DNA of 64,000 nucleotides from Arthrobacter sp. Soil764 (GTDB lineage: Bacteria; Actinomycetota; Actinomycetes; Actinomycetales; Micrococcaceae), in assembly GCF_001428075.1 (NCBI RefSeq), contig NZ_LMSI01000019.1:268084-332083 (forward strand), read 5' to 3'. Both the position numbers and the translations under genes were made by a program. This document shows positions 28,543 through 37,028 of the stretch, piece after piece. The notes below the pieces were generated by a model, which searched no databases, had not been told where the DNA came from, and was given only the letters and a program-made list of their open reading frames with translations. The first letter of the stretch is position 1. The number at the start of each line of letters is the position of its first letter.

Positions 28543-28573
28543 GATACCTAGCGTATCAGGTACGCTGGGTATC
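28543..28573. promoter_or_regulatory. TetR operator between divergent fatty-acid operons
   Basis: GATACCTAGCGTA (28543-28555), 5-bp spacer, TACGCTGGGTATC (28561-28573): 13-bp arms with a single mismatch. The repeat touches the TetR start codon and lies 30 bp before the thiolase ATG, the usual position of a TetR-family operator. Confidence 0.75.
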
Positions 28574-28602
28574 GGTAACCACTTGTGACCAGAGGAGCCA
28601 TC

Positions 28603-29958
28603 ATGTCCACAGACGGACAGTCCACCCCCGCAGCAGAGGGATCGCCCCGCGCCTCCGTCCCGGCCACCCGCAGGGCGGTGATCGTCGGGGCCAACCGGAT
28701 TCCGTTCGCCCGCTCCGGCGGCGCTTACGCAAAATCCTCCAACCAGGACATGCTGACAGCCGCCCTCGACGGCCTGATCGCACGCTTCGGCCTCCAGGAC
28801 GAAAGAATCGGCCAGGTGGCCGCGGGAGCCGTACTCAAGCACTCCAGGGACTTCAATCTCACCCGTGAGGCCGTCCTGGGCTCGGCACTTTCCGCCGAGA
28901 CCCCCGTGTACGACCTCCAGCAGGCGTGCGCCACAGGTCTTGAAACCGTGGTTGGCCTGGCCAACAAGATCAAACTCGGGCAGATCGATTCGGCCATTGC
29001 CGGTGGAGTGGACTCAGCCTCCGACGCGCCGGTAGTGGTCAGCGAGGGACTGCGCGAGGTGGTCCTGGACCTTCACCGGGCCAAGACGCTGCCCCAGCGG
29101 CTGCAGATCCTGGCCCGGCTGCGGCCCAAGGACCTGGCACCCCTGGCGCCCGGCACGGCCGAGCCCCGCACCGGCCTGAGCATGGGCGAGCACCAGGCCC
29201 TCACCACAGCGCAATGGAAGATCCCGCGGGAAGCACAGGACGAACTGGCGCTGAACAGCCACCGCAACCTGGCGGCCGCCTACGAGTCCGGCTTCTTCGA
29301 TGACCTGATGACCCCCTACCGCGGACTGACGCGGGACGGCAACCTGCGGGCCGACACGTCCCTTGAGAAGCTCGCCTCCCTGAAGCCGGTGTTTGGCCGG
29401 AACCTCGGGGCAGATGCAACCATGACGGCAGGCAACTCAACACCACTCACAGATGGTGCCTCCACCGTGCTGTTGGCATCCGATGAATGGGCAGATGCCC
29501 GTGACCTGCCCAAGCTGGCAACGGTAGTGGACGCCGAAGCTGCAGCGGTGGACTTCGTCCACGGCAAGGACGGGCTGCTGATGGCCCCCGTGTTCGCCGT
29601 ACCCAGGCTCCTGGCCCGCCAAAACCTTACGCTGGCGGACTTCGACTACTTCGAAATCCACGAAGCATTCGCCGCCACCGTCCTCAGTACCCTGGCCGCA
29701 TGGGAGGACGAAGACTTCGGCCGCACCCGCATGGGCCTGGACGGCGCCTTTGGCAGCATTGACCGTTCGCGCCTCAACGTCAACGGGTCTTCGCTCGCAG
29801 CAGGCCACCCGTTTGCGGCGACCGGTGGCCGCATCGTTGGCACGCTCGCCAAGATGCTCCACGCCAAGGCGGCTTCCACCGGTCGTCCTGCCCGCGGCCT
29901 GGTTTCGGTCTGCGCAGCCGGCGGCCAGGGCGTCGTCGCGATCCTGGAATCTCTGTAG
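28603..29958 (+). CDS. Acetyl-CoA C-acyltransferase (thiolase), FadA/FadI type
   Basis: A 451-residue thiolase that cleaves 3-ketoacyl-CoA with CoA (or condenses acetyl-CoA). The acyl-accepting Cys is in DLQQACATGLE, the GHP motif in SSLAAGHPFAATGGR and the second Cys in VCAAGGQG. The length matches the long FadI/FadA2 subgroup. ATG 28603 has AGAGGAG about six bases upstream. It heads a plus-strand operon with HMw-FabG (9 bp gap) and MaoC genes. It resembles M. tuberculosis FadA2 (Rv0243) by family and context, an inference not tested by alignment. Confidence 0.9.
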   Translation: MSTDGQSTPAAEGSPRASVPATRRAVIVGANRIPFARSGGAYAKSSNQDMLTAALDGLIARFGLQDERIGQVAAGAVLKHSRDFNLTREAVLGSALSAETPVYDLQQACATGLETVVGLANKIKLGQIDSAIAGGVDSASDAPVVVSEGLREVVLDLHRAKTLPQRLQILARLRPKDLAPLAPGTAEPRTGLSMGEHQALTTAQWKIPREAQDELALNSHRNLAAAYESGFFDDLMTPYRGLTRDGNLRADTSLEKLASLKPVFGRNLGADATMTAGNSTPLTDGASTVLLASDEWADARDLPKLATVVDAEAAAVDFVHGKDGLLMAPVFAVPRLLARQNLTLADFDYFEIHEAFAATVLSTLAAWEDEDFGRTRMGLDGAFGSIDRSRLNVNGSSLAAGHPFAATGGRIVGTLAKMLHAKAASTGRPARGLVSVCAAGGQGVVAILESL

Positions 29959-29967
29959 GGGGACGGC

Positions 29968-31308
29968 ATGGCTGATACTTACGCCCAACTGGTCAACAGC
30001 GGCCCGGGCCGCAACCTCGCCAGGAAACTCGGCCTTCCGCAGCCCGCTGTCCTGCGGCGCTACGAGCCCGGCCAGCCCCTGGTTGCGGGCCCCGTCGTTG
30101 TCCTGGGCGACACAGCCGGCGCAGACAAACTTGCCGCTGAGCTGCTGTCCTGGGGCCTGGACGTCAGGAGGCATGCCGTTCCGGCCGAAAAGCTGGGCGC
30201 CATCATCCTGGTCCTCGATGAGCTCGGGCACCCGGCAGACCTGGAAATGCCCGTTCTGGCCGCAGCAGGTTCCCTCCGGGACCTGAGAGCCGGCGGCCGG
30301 GTCATAACGTTGTCCCGCCCCGCGGGGGAAGCCTCTACTCCCGAAGCTGCCGCGGCACGGCAGGGGGTGGATGGTTTCCTGCGCTCCCTGGCCAAGGAAC
30401 TCCGGGCGGGAGCAACGGGTAATGGCGTGCTCCTTGCTGATGGCACCACCTCCACCAGCCCCAGCGCCCTGGGTGCTGTCAGGTTCTTCCTTTCAGCACG
30501 TTCAGCGTTCGTGGACGGGCAGTTCCTGATGGTCTCAACGGAGGACGGCGCGCTGCCCGAGGACGTGGAGCGGCCACTTGCAGGAAAAGTGGCCGTAGTA
30601 ACCGGTGCGGCCCGCGGCATCGGTGCCCAGATTGCCCGGACGCTGCACCGCGATGGCGCCACGCTGGTCCTGGTGGACATCCCCGGAGCGGGAGACCAGC
30701 TGGCAGCCGTAGCCAACGAGGTACACGGCACTGCACTGCAGCTGGATATTACCGGCGCCGACGCGGGACGGCGGATCATCGACCACGCGGTGCAGCGGCA
30801 CGGACGGCTGGACATCGTGGTGCACAATGCCGGAGTCACACGGGACAAGCTGTTGGCCAACATGGACCAGGCACGATGGAACCAGGTCATCAACATCAAC
30901 ATCGCCGCCCAGCTCCGGATCAACCAGGCACTGCTGGCCTCCGAACACTTCCGCTCTTCGCCGCGTATCGTTTCTGTTGCCTCCACCAGCGGTATCGCCG
31001 GTAACCGGGGGCAGACGAATTACGCTGCGTCCAAGGGGGGAGTCATGGGAATGGTCCGTGCCAGCGCCCCGCTGCTTACGTCCAATGGCGGAACCATCAA
31101 TGCCGTGGCCCCCGGATTCATCGAAACCGACATGACCGCACGCATTCCCTTTGGCGTCCGGGAGGTGGCACGCCGGTTGAACTCCCTGCAGCAGGGCGGC
31201 CTGCCCTCCGACGTTGCCGAGGCCATAGCATTCCTGGCAAGCGATGCTGCAGGCGGAATCAACGGGGAGGTGCTGCGGGTGTGCGGGCAAAACCTGGTGG
31301 GGGCATGA
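29968..31308 (+). CDS. High-molecular-weight FabG (FabG4-like) 3-oxoacyl reductase
   Basis: A 446-residue protein with two Rossmann-type domains. The N-terminal ~200 residues form a flavodoxin-like, catalytically degenerate domain starting MADTYAQLVNSGPGRNLARKLGL. The C-terminal SDR has TGAARGIG (212-219), HNAGVTRDKLLANM and YAASK. This architecture matches mycobacterial FabG4 (Rv0242c), an NADH-dependent 3-ketoacyl-CoA reductase. It overlaps the MaoC gene by ATGA. It would carry out the 3-hydroxy/3-keto step between the MaoC hydratase and the thiolase. Confidence 0.9.
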   Translation: MADTYAQLVNSGPGRNLARKLGLPQPAVLRRYEPGQPLVAGPVVVLGDTAGADKLAAELLSWGLDVRRHAVPAEKLGAIILVLDELGHPADLEMPVLAAAGSLRDLRAGGRVITLSRPAGEASTPEAAAARQGVDGFLRSLAKELRAGATGNGVLLADGTTSTSPSALGAVRFFLSARSAFVDGQFLMVSTEDGALPEDVERPLAGKVAVVTGAARGIGAQIARTLHRDGATLVLVDIPGAGDQLAAVANEVHGTALQLDITGADAGRRIIDHAVQRHGRLDIVVHNAGVTRDKLLANMDQARWNQVININIAAQLRINQALLASEHFRSSPRIVSVASTSGIAGNRGQTNYAASKGGVMGMVRASAPLLTSNGGTINAVAPGFIETDMTARIPFGVREVARRLNSLQQGGLPSDVAEAIAFLASDAAGGINGEVLRVCGQNLVGA

Positions 31309-32216
31309 CCCTCGCACAGCCGGTCATCCTGGCCGAGATGCCGTCCTTGTCCAAGCTCTACGTCAATGCCGCCGCCCAGGCAGCAAGGCGCAGGCTCCTG
31401 GGAACCCACGACTCCGCCGTCCTCCCGGCCGAGAGCCATGAGGTCAGGGGAGTGAGGGTAGGGGTCGAAAACCTCACCGCCTACCAGCACCTCATCGGTG
31501 AGACGGCAAGTGACGTCCTGCCCGCAGGTTTTATCCACGCCATCGCGTTCCCGCTGGCCATGAGCGTCCTGAACCGCGATGACTTCCCGCTGCCCCTGCT
31601 GGGAATGATCCACCTGCGCAACAGCGTGCAGCAAAGGTCGCCACTGGTCTTCACGGACGTCCTGGACATGACCGCCAGGGTGGAAAACCTCCGCGGCCAC
31701 CGGTCCGGAACGCAGGTGGACGTCGTGGCGGAAGTGCGCCCTGGGGGCTCGGGGGAAGTGTATTGGCGGGGCGTCTCCACCTACCTCTCCAAGGGGGTGT
31801 TCCTGCCCGGGATCGACAAACCCACTGCCGTTCCGCCCAGGGCCGACTTCCAGCCGCCGGACCCCACGGCCCTGTGGCACCTCGGCGTCGATACGGGGCG
31901 TGCCTACGCCGCAGTGTCAGGGGACTTCAACCCGATCCACCTGAGCGTGCTCTCGGCCAAGGCCCTGGGCATGCGGCGTTCGATAGCACACGGGATGTAC
32001 CTGGCCTCGCGTGCGCTCGCAGATGTCGGGCCTGCCCGTGGCGACTCTTTCACATGGGACGTGGAGTTCGAGGCTCCGGTGTTCCTGCCCTCCCGGGTTG
32101 CCTTGGAAATTGCCACCGAGCACAGCGGTTCCGGGTCGTGGAAGCACTCCCGGTTCGTCGCCTGGAGCCCCCGCTCCGGGCGCCGGCATTTCAGCGGGAC
32201 AGTTGCCGCGCTTTAG
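31305..32216 (+). CDS. MaoC-like (R)-hydratase/dehydratase, HtdX type
   Basis: A 303-residue double-hot-dog protein. The C-terminal hydratase-2 motif reads SGDFNPIHLSVLSAKALGM followed by IAHGMYLASR, with the expected catalytic Asp and His. It hydrates trans-2-enoyl-CoA or dehydrates (R)-3-hydroxyacyl-CoA. ATG 31305 overlaps the FabG4-like stop by four bases and is preferred over an in-frame 31281. With thiolase and HMw-FabG it completes a cycle that parallels Rv0241c-Rv0243 of M. tuberculosis. Confidence 0.88.
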   Translation: MTLAQPVILAEMPSLSKLYVNAAAQAARRRLLGTHDSAVLPAESHEVRGVRVGVENLTAYQHLIGETASDVLPAGFIHAIAFPLAMSVLNRDDFPLPLLGMIHLRNSVQQRSPLVFTDVLDMTARVENLRGHRSGTQVDVVAEVRPGGSGEVYWRGVSTYLSKGVFLPGIDKPTAVPPRADFQPPDPTALWHLGVDTGRAYAAVSGDFNPIHLSVLSAKALGMRRSIAHGMYLASRALADVGPARGDSFTWDVEFEAPVFLPSRVALEIATEHSGSGSWKHSRFVAWSPRSGRRHFSGTVAAL

Positions 32217-32240
32217 CCGGCCCGTGTTCCGCAGCGGGGC

Positions 32241-33368
32241 CTAGTCCTGCGGGCGAACAGCCCGCAGGATGCGGTGGAGGCTGAGGAGGACCGACTCGGA
32301 GGCGGGCAGGGCACCTTCGGTCGATTCCCTGCCCGCGGCAGCTGCCATGCAGGATTCCAGTGCTTCCTTCGCGGCATCGAACCGCTGATTCTGGGTCTCT
32401 TCGTCAGCCTCGCTGTAGGAGGACAGCAGCTCTCCGGTTGCCGTGATGGCAGCGGCAAGCGGCTCGCTGTCCTGCAACGGGATTTCGTACGGGACCTCGC
32501 TCTCCCAGATGACGTCGGAGAGCACGTCCGTCATGTCCTGGATATGGAACGTCACCCGCTCAAGTTCCCGCAGGTCGCGGTAGTCCTTGTCCACGTCCCT
32601 GGGGTGCAGTTTCCGCCGGGGGTTGGCACGGCGGCTGGCGTCTGCCTCCTTGACCAGGTGACGCACCGAGCTTGCGGCGGAGGCCAGTTCATCCGACCGC
32701 CGCGACCAGTCCTCATGTTTCGGCGGCCACTCCTCGGTGATCGCCGCCCCCATGTCGGTCAGCTGCCGGCCAAGGGCAATGCGCAGTTCATTCAGGCTTG
32801 AAGCCGCCGCGTCAAAGTGAAGTGGCGGGAAAACGAGGAAGTTCACGGCGATGCCCACGGCCACGCCGGCACCCATCTGGACCAGGTATCCGAACGAGAA
32901 ATCGTCCGCGTTGCTGCCGCCCACCAACAGGACCAGCAGGGCCGCCGTCGGAATCCAGTCGCTTCCCGAACCGATGCCGGGCAAACCGCCAAGGAGCACG
33001 CCTACTCCCATGAAGAGTGCCACCGTCAACGGGGAGGGCTCGGCAATACTGACCAGGATGAAGGCGAGGCCGATTCCCATCGCCAGCCCCGCGAGCGCCT
33101 GCGCCCCCTGCCGCACCGAGCCGGCAACATTGTGGTACATGGCCACCAGGGCGCCCAGGGGCGCGTAGTACGCGTAATGCGAGGCCGCGCCCGGCATGAG
33201 GGGCGCAATGGCGAACGCAAGGCCCGCGGCAAGCGCGGCCTTGGCAGCCAACTGCAGCCGCTGCGCCGCAAAGGCAGCGGAAAGCCCCGCCACCGATTGT
33301 TTGAGAAGTTGGGTCCCCCGAGCCCACCGTGCATCCGGTCGTGCTTGAGTATTGCCCATCCGGACCAC
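32241..33368 (-). CDS. FUSC/ArAE-type membrane protein
   Basis: A 375-residue protein whose N-terminal ~190 residues contain about six hydrophobic helices (AAKAALAAGLAFAIAPLMPG ... VGIAVNFLVFPPLHFD), followed by a cytoplasmic helical domain. This is the fusaric-acid-resistance/aromatic-acid-exporter-like arrangement. These proteins are putative efflux components; the substrate is unknown. The start is GTG 33368 or ATG 33359. The next gene upstream on the same strand is a serine hydrolase 18 bp away. Confidence 0.8.
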   Translation of the reverse strand: MVRMGNTQARPDARWARGTQLLKQSVAGLSAAFAAQRLQLAAKAALAAGLAFAIAPLMPGAASHYAYYAPLGALVAMYHNVAGSVRQGAQALAGLAMGIGLAFILVSIAEPSPLTVALFMGVGVLLGGLPGIGSGSDWIPTAALLVLLVGGSNADDFSFGYLVQMGAGVAVGIAVNFLVFPPLHFDAAASSLNELRIALGRQLTDMGAAITEEWPPKHEDWSRRSDELASAASSVRHLVKEADASRRANPRRKLHPRDVDKDYRDLRELERVTFHIQDMTDVLSDVIWESEVPYEIPLQDSEPLAAAITATGELLSSYSEADEETQNQRFDAAKEALESCMAAAAGRESTEGALPASESVLLSLHRILRAVRPQD

Positions 33369-33386
33369 AGTAGGGCCGGAGGCCCG

Positions 33387-34496
33387 TCAGGACAAACCGG
33401 CTGCGGAACGCCGCACTTCCGCTGCCAGGCGATGCGCCCTTCCCGGCGTGCGGCCTTCCTCCTGGCGGCGCGGGATGTAGCCGAAGCCCAGCCCGTAGGC
33501 GGGGTCCGCAAAACCGATCGCCGCGTTGGCGCCCTCGTGGCCGAAAGCCCGGTGGCTGCCAAAATTCCGCGACGGGTGGGGCTTCATGAAGATGACGGCA
33601 AAGGCGTTGTCCAGGCCGGAAGAGCGGTCCAGGCCCCACACCTGTTCCCGGCTCATGGCCTCCACCGTCCGGCTCGTCAGGAACGGCTGCCCGCCGTCGA
33701 CACCTGTGGTCGCGGCGGCGTAGAGCCGCGCCAGGCCCTCCGCTGAGCCCACCCCGCCGGCGGCGGACATTCCGGCGGCCCGGACGCCGGGGTTGTTCGG
33801 CAGCTCCATGATGGTGCTGACGGGCGCATTGCTGTTGAGGCCTTCGAGGCTGAGCGGGTCAATCCAAACCTGGCCGGGGCCTTCCTCGTAGAGCACGTCC
33901 CGGTATCGCGGCTCAAGATCCTCCGGGAGCCCCAGGAAGAAATCCACTTCCTGCGGCTTCCGGATCCTGCGGTGGTACATATCCTGCAGCGCCTCGCCTG
34001 TGACACGGCGGCACAGCTCCTCCATCAGGATTCCAATGGTCAGGGCGTGGTAGCCGAACTGCCGCCCGGGTTCCCAGGACGGAGCGGCAGCGGCAAGGCG
34101 TGCCGCGGCAGCGGGCGTGGTGAACTCGTCCAGGCTGAATCCGCCCTCGACACCCATCAGCCCCGCCTGATGCGACAACGCTTCCCTGACCAGCAGCCTG
34201 TCCTTTCCCTGGGCGCCGAATTCCGGCCAGTAATGGGCGACTGTCTTGTCCAGGTCAAGGACACCATCCTGAACAAGCAGGGCGATGACCATGGCCGCAA
34301 CCCCCTTTGAGCAGGAATAGGCTCCGGTCAGGGTTTCGACACCCATGTCGGGGCCACCTGTCAGGCGCACTACCGGTACCCCGTGCCGGTAGGCGGCAAG
34401 CTGCGCGCTGTAGCGGGGGTCCTCAGCAAGGAACGACTCAAACAAGGCCAGGACATTTTCGTACCCGTCGGCCACGAAACCAAGAGATGTCTGCAT
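33387..34496 (-). CDS. Serine hydrolase, class C beta-lactamase-like family
   Basis: A 369-residue penicillin-binding-protein-fold hydrolase. The SxxK nucleophile is in YSCSKGVAA (about residue 62), the second motif is GYHALT (Tyr-x-Asn replaced by Y-H-A), and a HEGANA segment takes the KTG/HxG position. No signal peptide is visible, so a cytosolic esterase or peptidase is likelier than a secreted beta-lactamase. Many actinobacterial esterases of family VIII look like this. Confidence 0.82.
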   Translation of the reverse strand: MQTSLGFVADGYENVLALFESFLAEDPRYSAQLAAYRHGVPVVRLTGGPDMGVETLTGAYSCSKGVAAMVIALLVQDGVLDLDKTVAHYWPEFGAQGKDRLLVREALSHQAGLMGVEGGFSLDEFTTPAAAARLAAAAPSWEPGRQFGYHALTIGILMEELCRRVTGEALQDMYHRRIRKPQEVDFFLGLPEDLEPRYRDVLYEEGPGQVWIDPLSLEGLNSNAPVSTIMELPNNPGVRAAGMSAAGGVGSAEGLARLYAAATTGVDGGQPFLTSRTVEAMSREQVWGLDRSSGLDNAFAVIFMKPHPSRNFGSHRAFGHEGANAAIGFADPAYGLGFGYIPRRQEEGRTPGRAHRLAAEVRRSAAGLS

Positions 34497-34541
34497 GTCC
34501 TCCAGTGTAGGAGGAAAGCGGTTTCCTGCTAAGTGATCAGC

Positions 34542-35594
34542 TTAGCGGGAAGCTCCGTGTCCCCGCGCGACTTCTTCGCCCTGGCGCACCGGCCCCGGCG
34601 GCGTGCCGTCGCCGAATGGACGGCCGCCCAAGGACTCCCTGCCATGGTCCTCCAGCCATCCACCCAGGTCCGGGCCGGCAGGAACAATGCCGGTGGGATT
34701 AATGTCCTCGTGGACGATGTAGTAGTGCTGCTTGATCTGCACGAAGTCGATGGTGTCCCCAAAACCCGGCGTCTGGAACAGGTCCCGTGCGTAGCCCCAC
34801 AGGTTGGGCAGCTCACTCAGTTTCTGCCGGTTGCACTTGAAGTGGCCGTGGTACACGGGGTCGAACCTGGCGAGTGTGGTGAACAGGCGCACATCTGCTT
34901 CGGTGATGGTGTCGCCCACCAGGTAGCGTTGCCGCGACAGGCGGTCTTCGAGCCAGTCCATTGCAGTCCACAAGCGGTCGTACGCCGTGTCATACGCTTC
35001 CTGGGAACCGGCGAAACCGCATCGGTAGACCCCGTTGTTGATCTCGGTGAAGACGCGCTTGTTGACCTGGTCGATTTCGTCCCGAAGGTGTTCCGGGTAG
35101 AGCTGCGGCGCACCTGGCCGGTGGAACTCGGTCCACTCGGTGGAGAAGTCCAGGGTGATCTGGGGGAAGTTATTGGTCACGACTTCGCCGGTGCGCACAT
35201 CCACGATGGCAGGCACGGTGATTCCCCGCGGATAACCCGGAAAACGTTTGAAATAGGCCTCTTGAAGGCGCTCTATGCCAAGGACCGGATCAACTCCGCC
35301 GGGGTCCAGGTCGAACGTCCAGGACCGCGCGTCGTGTGTGGGGCCGGGCTGGCCCAGTGAGATCGCTTCTTCCAGCCCCAGGAGCCTGCGGACAATGACC
35401 GTCCGGTTTGCCCACGGGCAGGCGCGGGCGGCGATGAGGCGGTACCGGCCTGCTTCCACCGGCCACCCCGGTTCTCCGTTGCTCCCCGGAGCGGCATCCC
35501 TGGTGATCCGGTCCTCAATGTAATTGGTGTCCCGGGTGAATTCGGCACCGCCGGTCACATAGGCTCCTCGGGTACTGTGCGTTTCCTGGCTCAT
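34542..35594 (-). CDS. Xi-class glutathione S-transferase-like (glutathionyl-hydroquinone reductase type)
   Basis: A 350-residue protein with the Xi-class active-site motif ACPWANR (about residues 58-64), a thioredoxin-like N-terminal region and a helical C-terminal domain (ADVRLFTTLARFDPVYHGHFKCN). Homologues (EcM4/YqjG/PcpF) reduce glutathionyl-hydroquinones. Actinobacteria generally lack glutathione and use mycothiol; mshC is present in this window, so the physiological thiol may be mycothiol (inference). The C-terminal ~40 residues are polar and less conserved-looking. Confidence 0.87.
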   Translation of the reverse strand: MSQETHSTRGAYVTGGAEFTRDTNYIEDRITRDAAPGSNGEPGWPVEAGRYRLIAARACPWANRTVIVRRLLGLEEAISLGQPGPTHDARSWTFDLDPGGVDPVLGIERLQEAYFKRFPGYPRGITVPAIVDVRTGEVVTNNFPQITLDFSTEWTEFHRPGAPQLYPEHLRDEIDQVNKRVFTEINNGVYRCGFAGSQEAYDTAYDRLWTAMDWLEDRLSRQRYLVGDTITEADVRLFTTLARFDPVYHGHFKCNRQKLSELPNLWGYARDLFQTPGFGDTIDFVQIKQHYYIVHEDINPTGIVPAGPDLGGWLEDHGRESLGGRPFGDGTPPGPVRQGEEVARGHGASR

Positions 35595-35614
35595 GCCCCA
35601 AGCCTATGCGCCAC

Positions 35615-36364
35615 CTACCGGTTCCAGGCGCCTTCCAACAGGATTACCGAGACGGGCTGCCAGGCGACCAGCCAGGACCCCGCCACCAGGAGGGTGAACA
35701 GGGCAATCCACACCACGGAGGGAACAGACGTGGCCCGATACAGCAGGTAGGCGTCGGAGGTCCCAAGGCTTCCCCGACGCCGGACGTGGACCTGGGTGAG
35801 TTTGAGCAGGTCGCGGACAGCAGCCACCAGGAGTGCAAGGCCGAAGATGACGGCCACATGGCCCACGACTGATGCCGGCGCAAGGATTGTCAGGGCGGCC
35901 GCGGCGGCAATGGCGGCGGCAGTGATGAGGAAACCGGCCAGGTTGCGCAGGAAGATGAGCGATACAGCCAGGACCAGCGCGCTGACGGCCATGGCGGCGG
36001 GGCCCCACCCGCGGAGCCCGCACCATACAAAAGCGGCGCCGGCCATTGCGGGTACCGGATACCCCCAGAAGCAGGACCAGGCCGTCGCAACCCTGCTCCT
36101 GCTGTAGGAGGTGGTGGTGCCGGAATGGTCCAGTCTGAGGCGGATTCCGGACAGCCGCTGCCCGGACGTCACCGCCGCGAACGCGTGGCCCAGTTCATGA
36201 ATGGCAGTGGCCAGGAGCCCAAAGTAGCGCCAGGTGCGGCGCGGTATGGACAGCGCGACGGCGGCAGCCAGGGACAGCAGCATCTCCACCCACGTGATGT
36301 TTGGCACCTCTGACTGAGTGAACGCTGAGGTGAAGGCGTTCCATAAGCTGGCTGCGCTGTCCAC
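35615..36364 (-). CDS. M50-type membrane metallopeptidase (M50B-like)
   Basis: A 249-residue integral membrane protein with the zinc motif HELGHAF in the second hydrophobic segment (about residues 56-62) and five or six helices. The fold corresponds to the small M50B-like membrane metalloproteases seen in Actinobacteria. M50 enzymes cleave within membranes; the substrate is unknown and the second conserved Asp motif (NPDG) is not obvious. It lies between the GST and the DUF4193 gene on the same strand. Confidence 0.8.
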   Translation of the reverse strand: MDSAASLWNAFTSAFTQSEVPNITWVEMLLSLAAAVALSIPRRTWRYFGLLATAIHELGHAFAAVTSGQRLSGIRLRLDHSGTTTSYSRSRVATAWSCFWGYPVPAMAGAAFVWCGLRGWGPAAMAVSALVLAVSLIFLRNLAGFLITAAAIAAAAALTILAPASVVGHVAVIFGLALLVAAVRDLLKLTQVHVRRRGSLGTSDAYLLYRATSVPSVVWIALFTLLVAGSWLVAWQPVSVILLEGAWNR

Positions 36365-36440
36365 CGTTGCCTCCTTGGCTGCCGGTCGGCGTCGTAATTG
36401 TCTTCTCCAACGCTACGCACTCCAGCTGGGCGCCGGCTTA

Positions 36441-36480
36441 AAGCCGAAAGGCACGCCGTGTGCGGCGTGCCTTTCGGCTT
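36441..36480 (-). terminator. Terminator hairpin after the DUF4193 gene
   Basis: Perfect 17-bp stem AAGCCGAAAGGCACGCC / GGCGTGCCTTTCGGCTT with a 6-nt loop, located downstream of DUF4193 and upstream of the M50 gene on the minus strand. Confidence 0.8.
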
Positions 36481-36521
36481 GGGACGTATCGTTGGGATTA
36501 CCGCCCCGGGAAGGTTCTTGA

Positions 36522-36824
36522 TTATCCTTCGCACTCGGTGCAGTAGCTGTGGCCGTCTTTTTGACGGGCAATCTGCGACCGGTGGCGGACCAGGAAGCAG
36601 GAATAGCAGGTGAACTCATCCTCGGCCTGCGGGATGACCTGGACTACGAGCTCCTCAGCGACAAATTCGCCGCCAGGGACGCCGGCGCCGTCCAGTCCGT
36701 CAGCCTCGTCCAACTCCTGCACAACACTGCGGGCGTCGGGAGCATTTGCTGACTGGAGCTGCTCGAGTGAGTTGTCCTGCGATTCCTTGACGTCGGAACG
36801 CAGTTCATCGTAATCGGTTGCCAC
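36522..36824 (-). CDS. DUF4193 zinc-ribbon protein
   Basis: A 100-residue DUF4193 protein. It starts VATDYDELRSDVKESQDNSL (GTG 36824, with GAGAAG upstream), has an acidic middle (LDEADGLDG) and ends with two CxxC pairs in FTCYSCFLVRHRSQ and SYCTECEG, a probable zinc ribbon. The family is highly conserved in Actinobacteria. Similar proteins are often noted near RNA polymerase or translation genes, but the function is unassigned. The frame continues upstream to 37067 without family-like sequence. It is divergent from the GT9 operon. Confidence 0.9.
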   Translation of the reverse strand: MATDYDELRSDVKESQDNSLEQLQSANAPDARSVVQELDEADGLDGAGVPGGEFVAEELVVQVIPQAEDEFTCYSCFLVRHRSQIARQKDGHSYCTECEG

Positions 36825-37028
36825 TTTGGGTGCTTCTCTTTTCTTTGATTGGCTGTCGGGTATGAAACGTACAGCATAGGGCGGGTATTCCCCAACAGGG
36901 AGGGTAGATCCGCTGCCTATTGGGTAAAGGTTCAAAGGAGAAGCCGCAGGCTTTGTTAGCGCAGTGTGGCTGCATGGGCAGTGCGGGGACAGTGTGCCGG
37001 TCCCCCTGCATGACGGAAGGGGCAGTGT

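Noticed and set aside
30060-30986. Minus-strand frame opposite the HMw-FabG gene
   Set aside because: Ser/Ala/Arg-rich shadow; the FabG domain on the plus strand is well supported.
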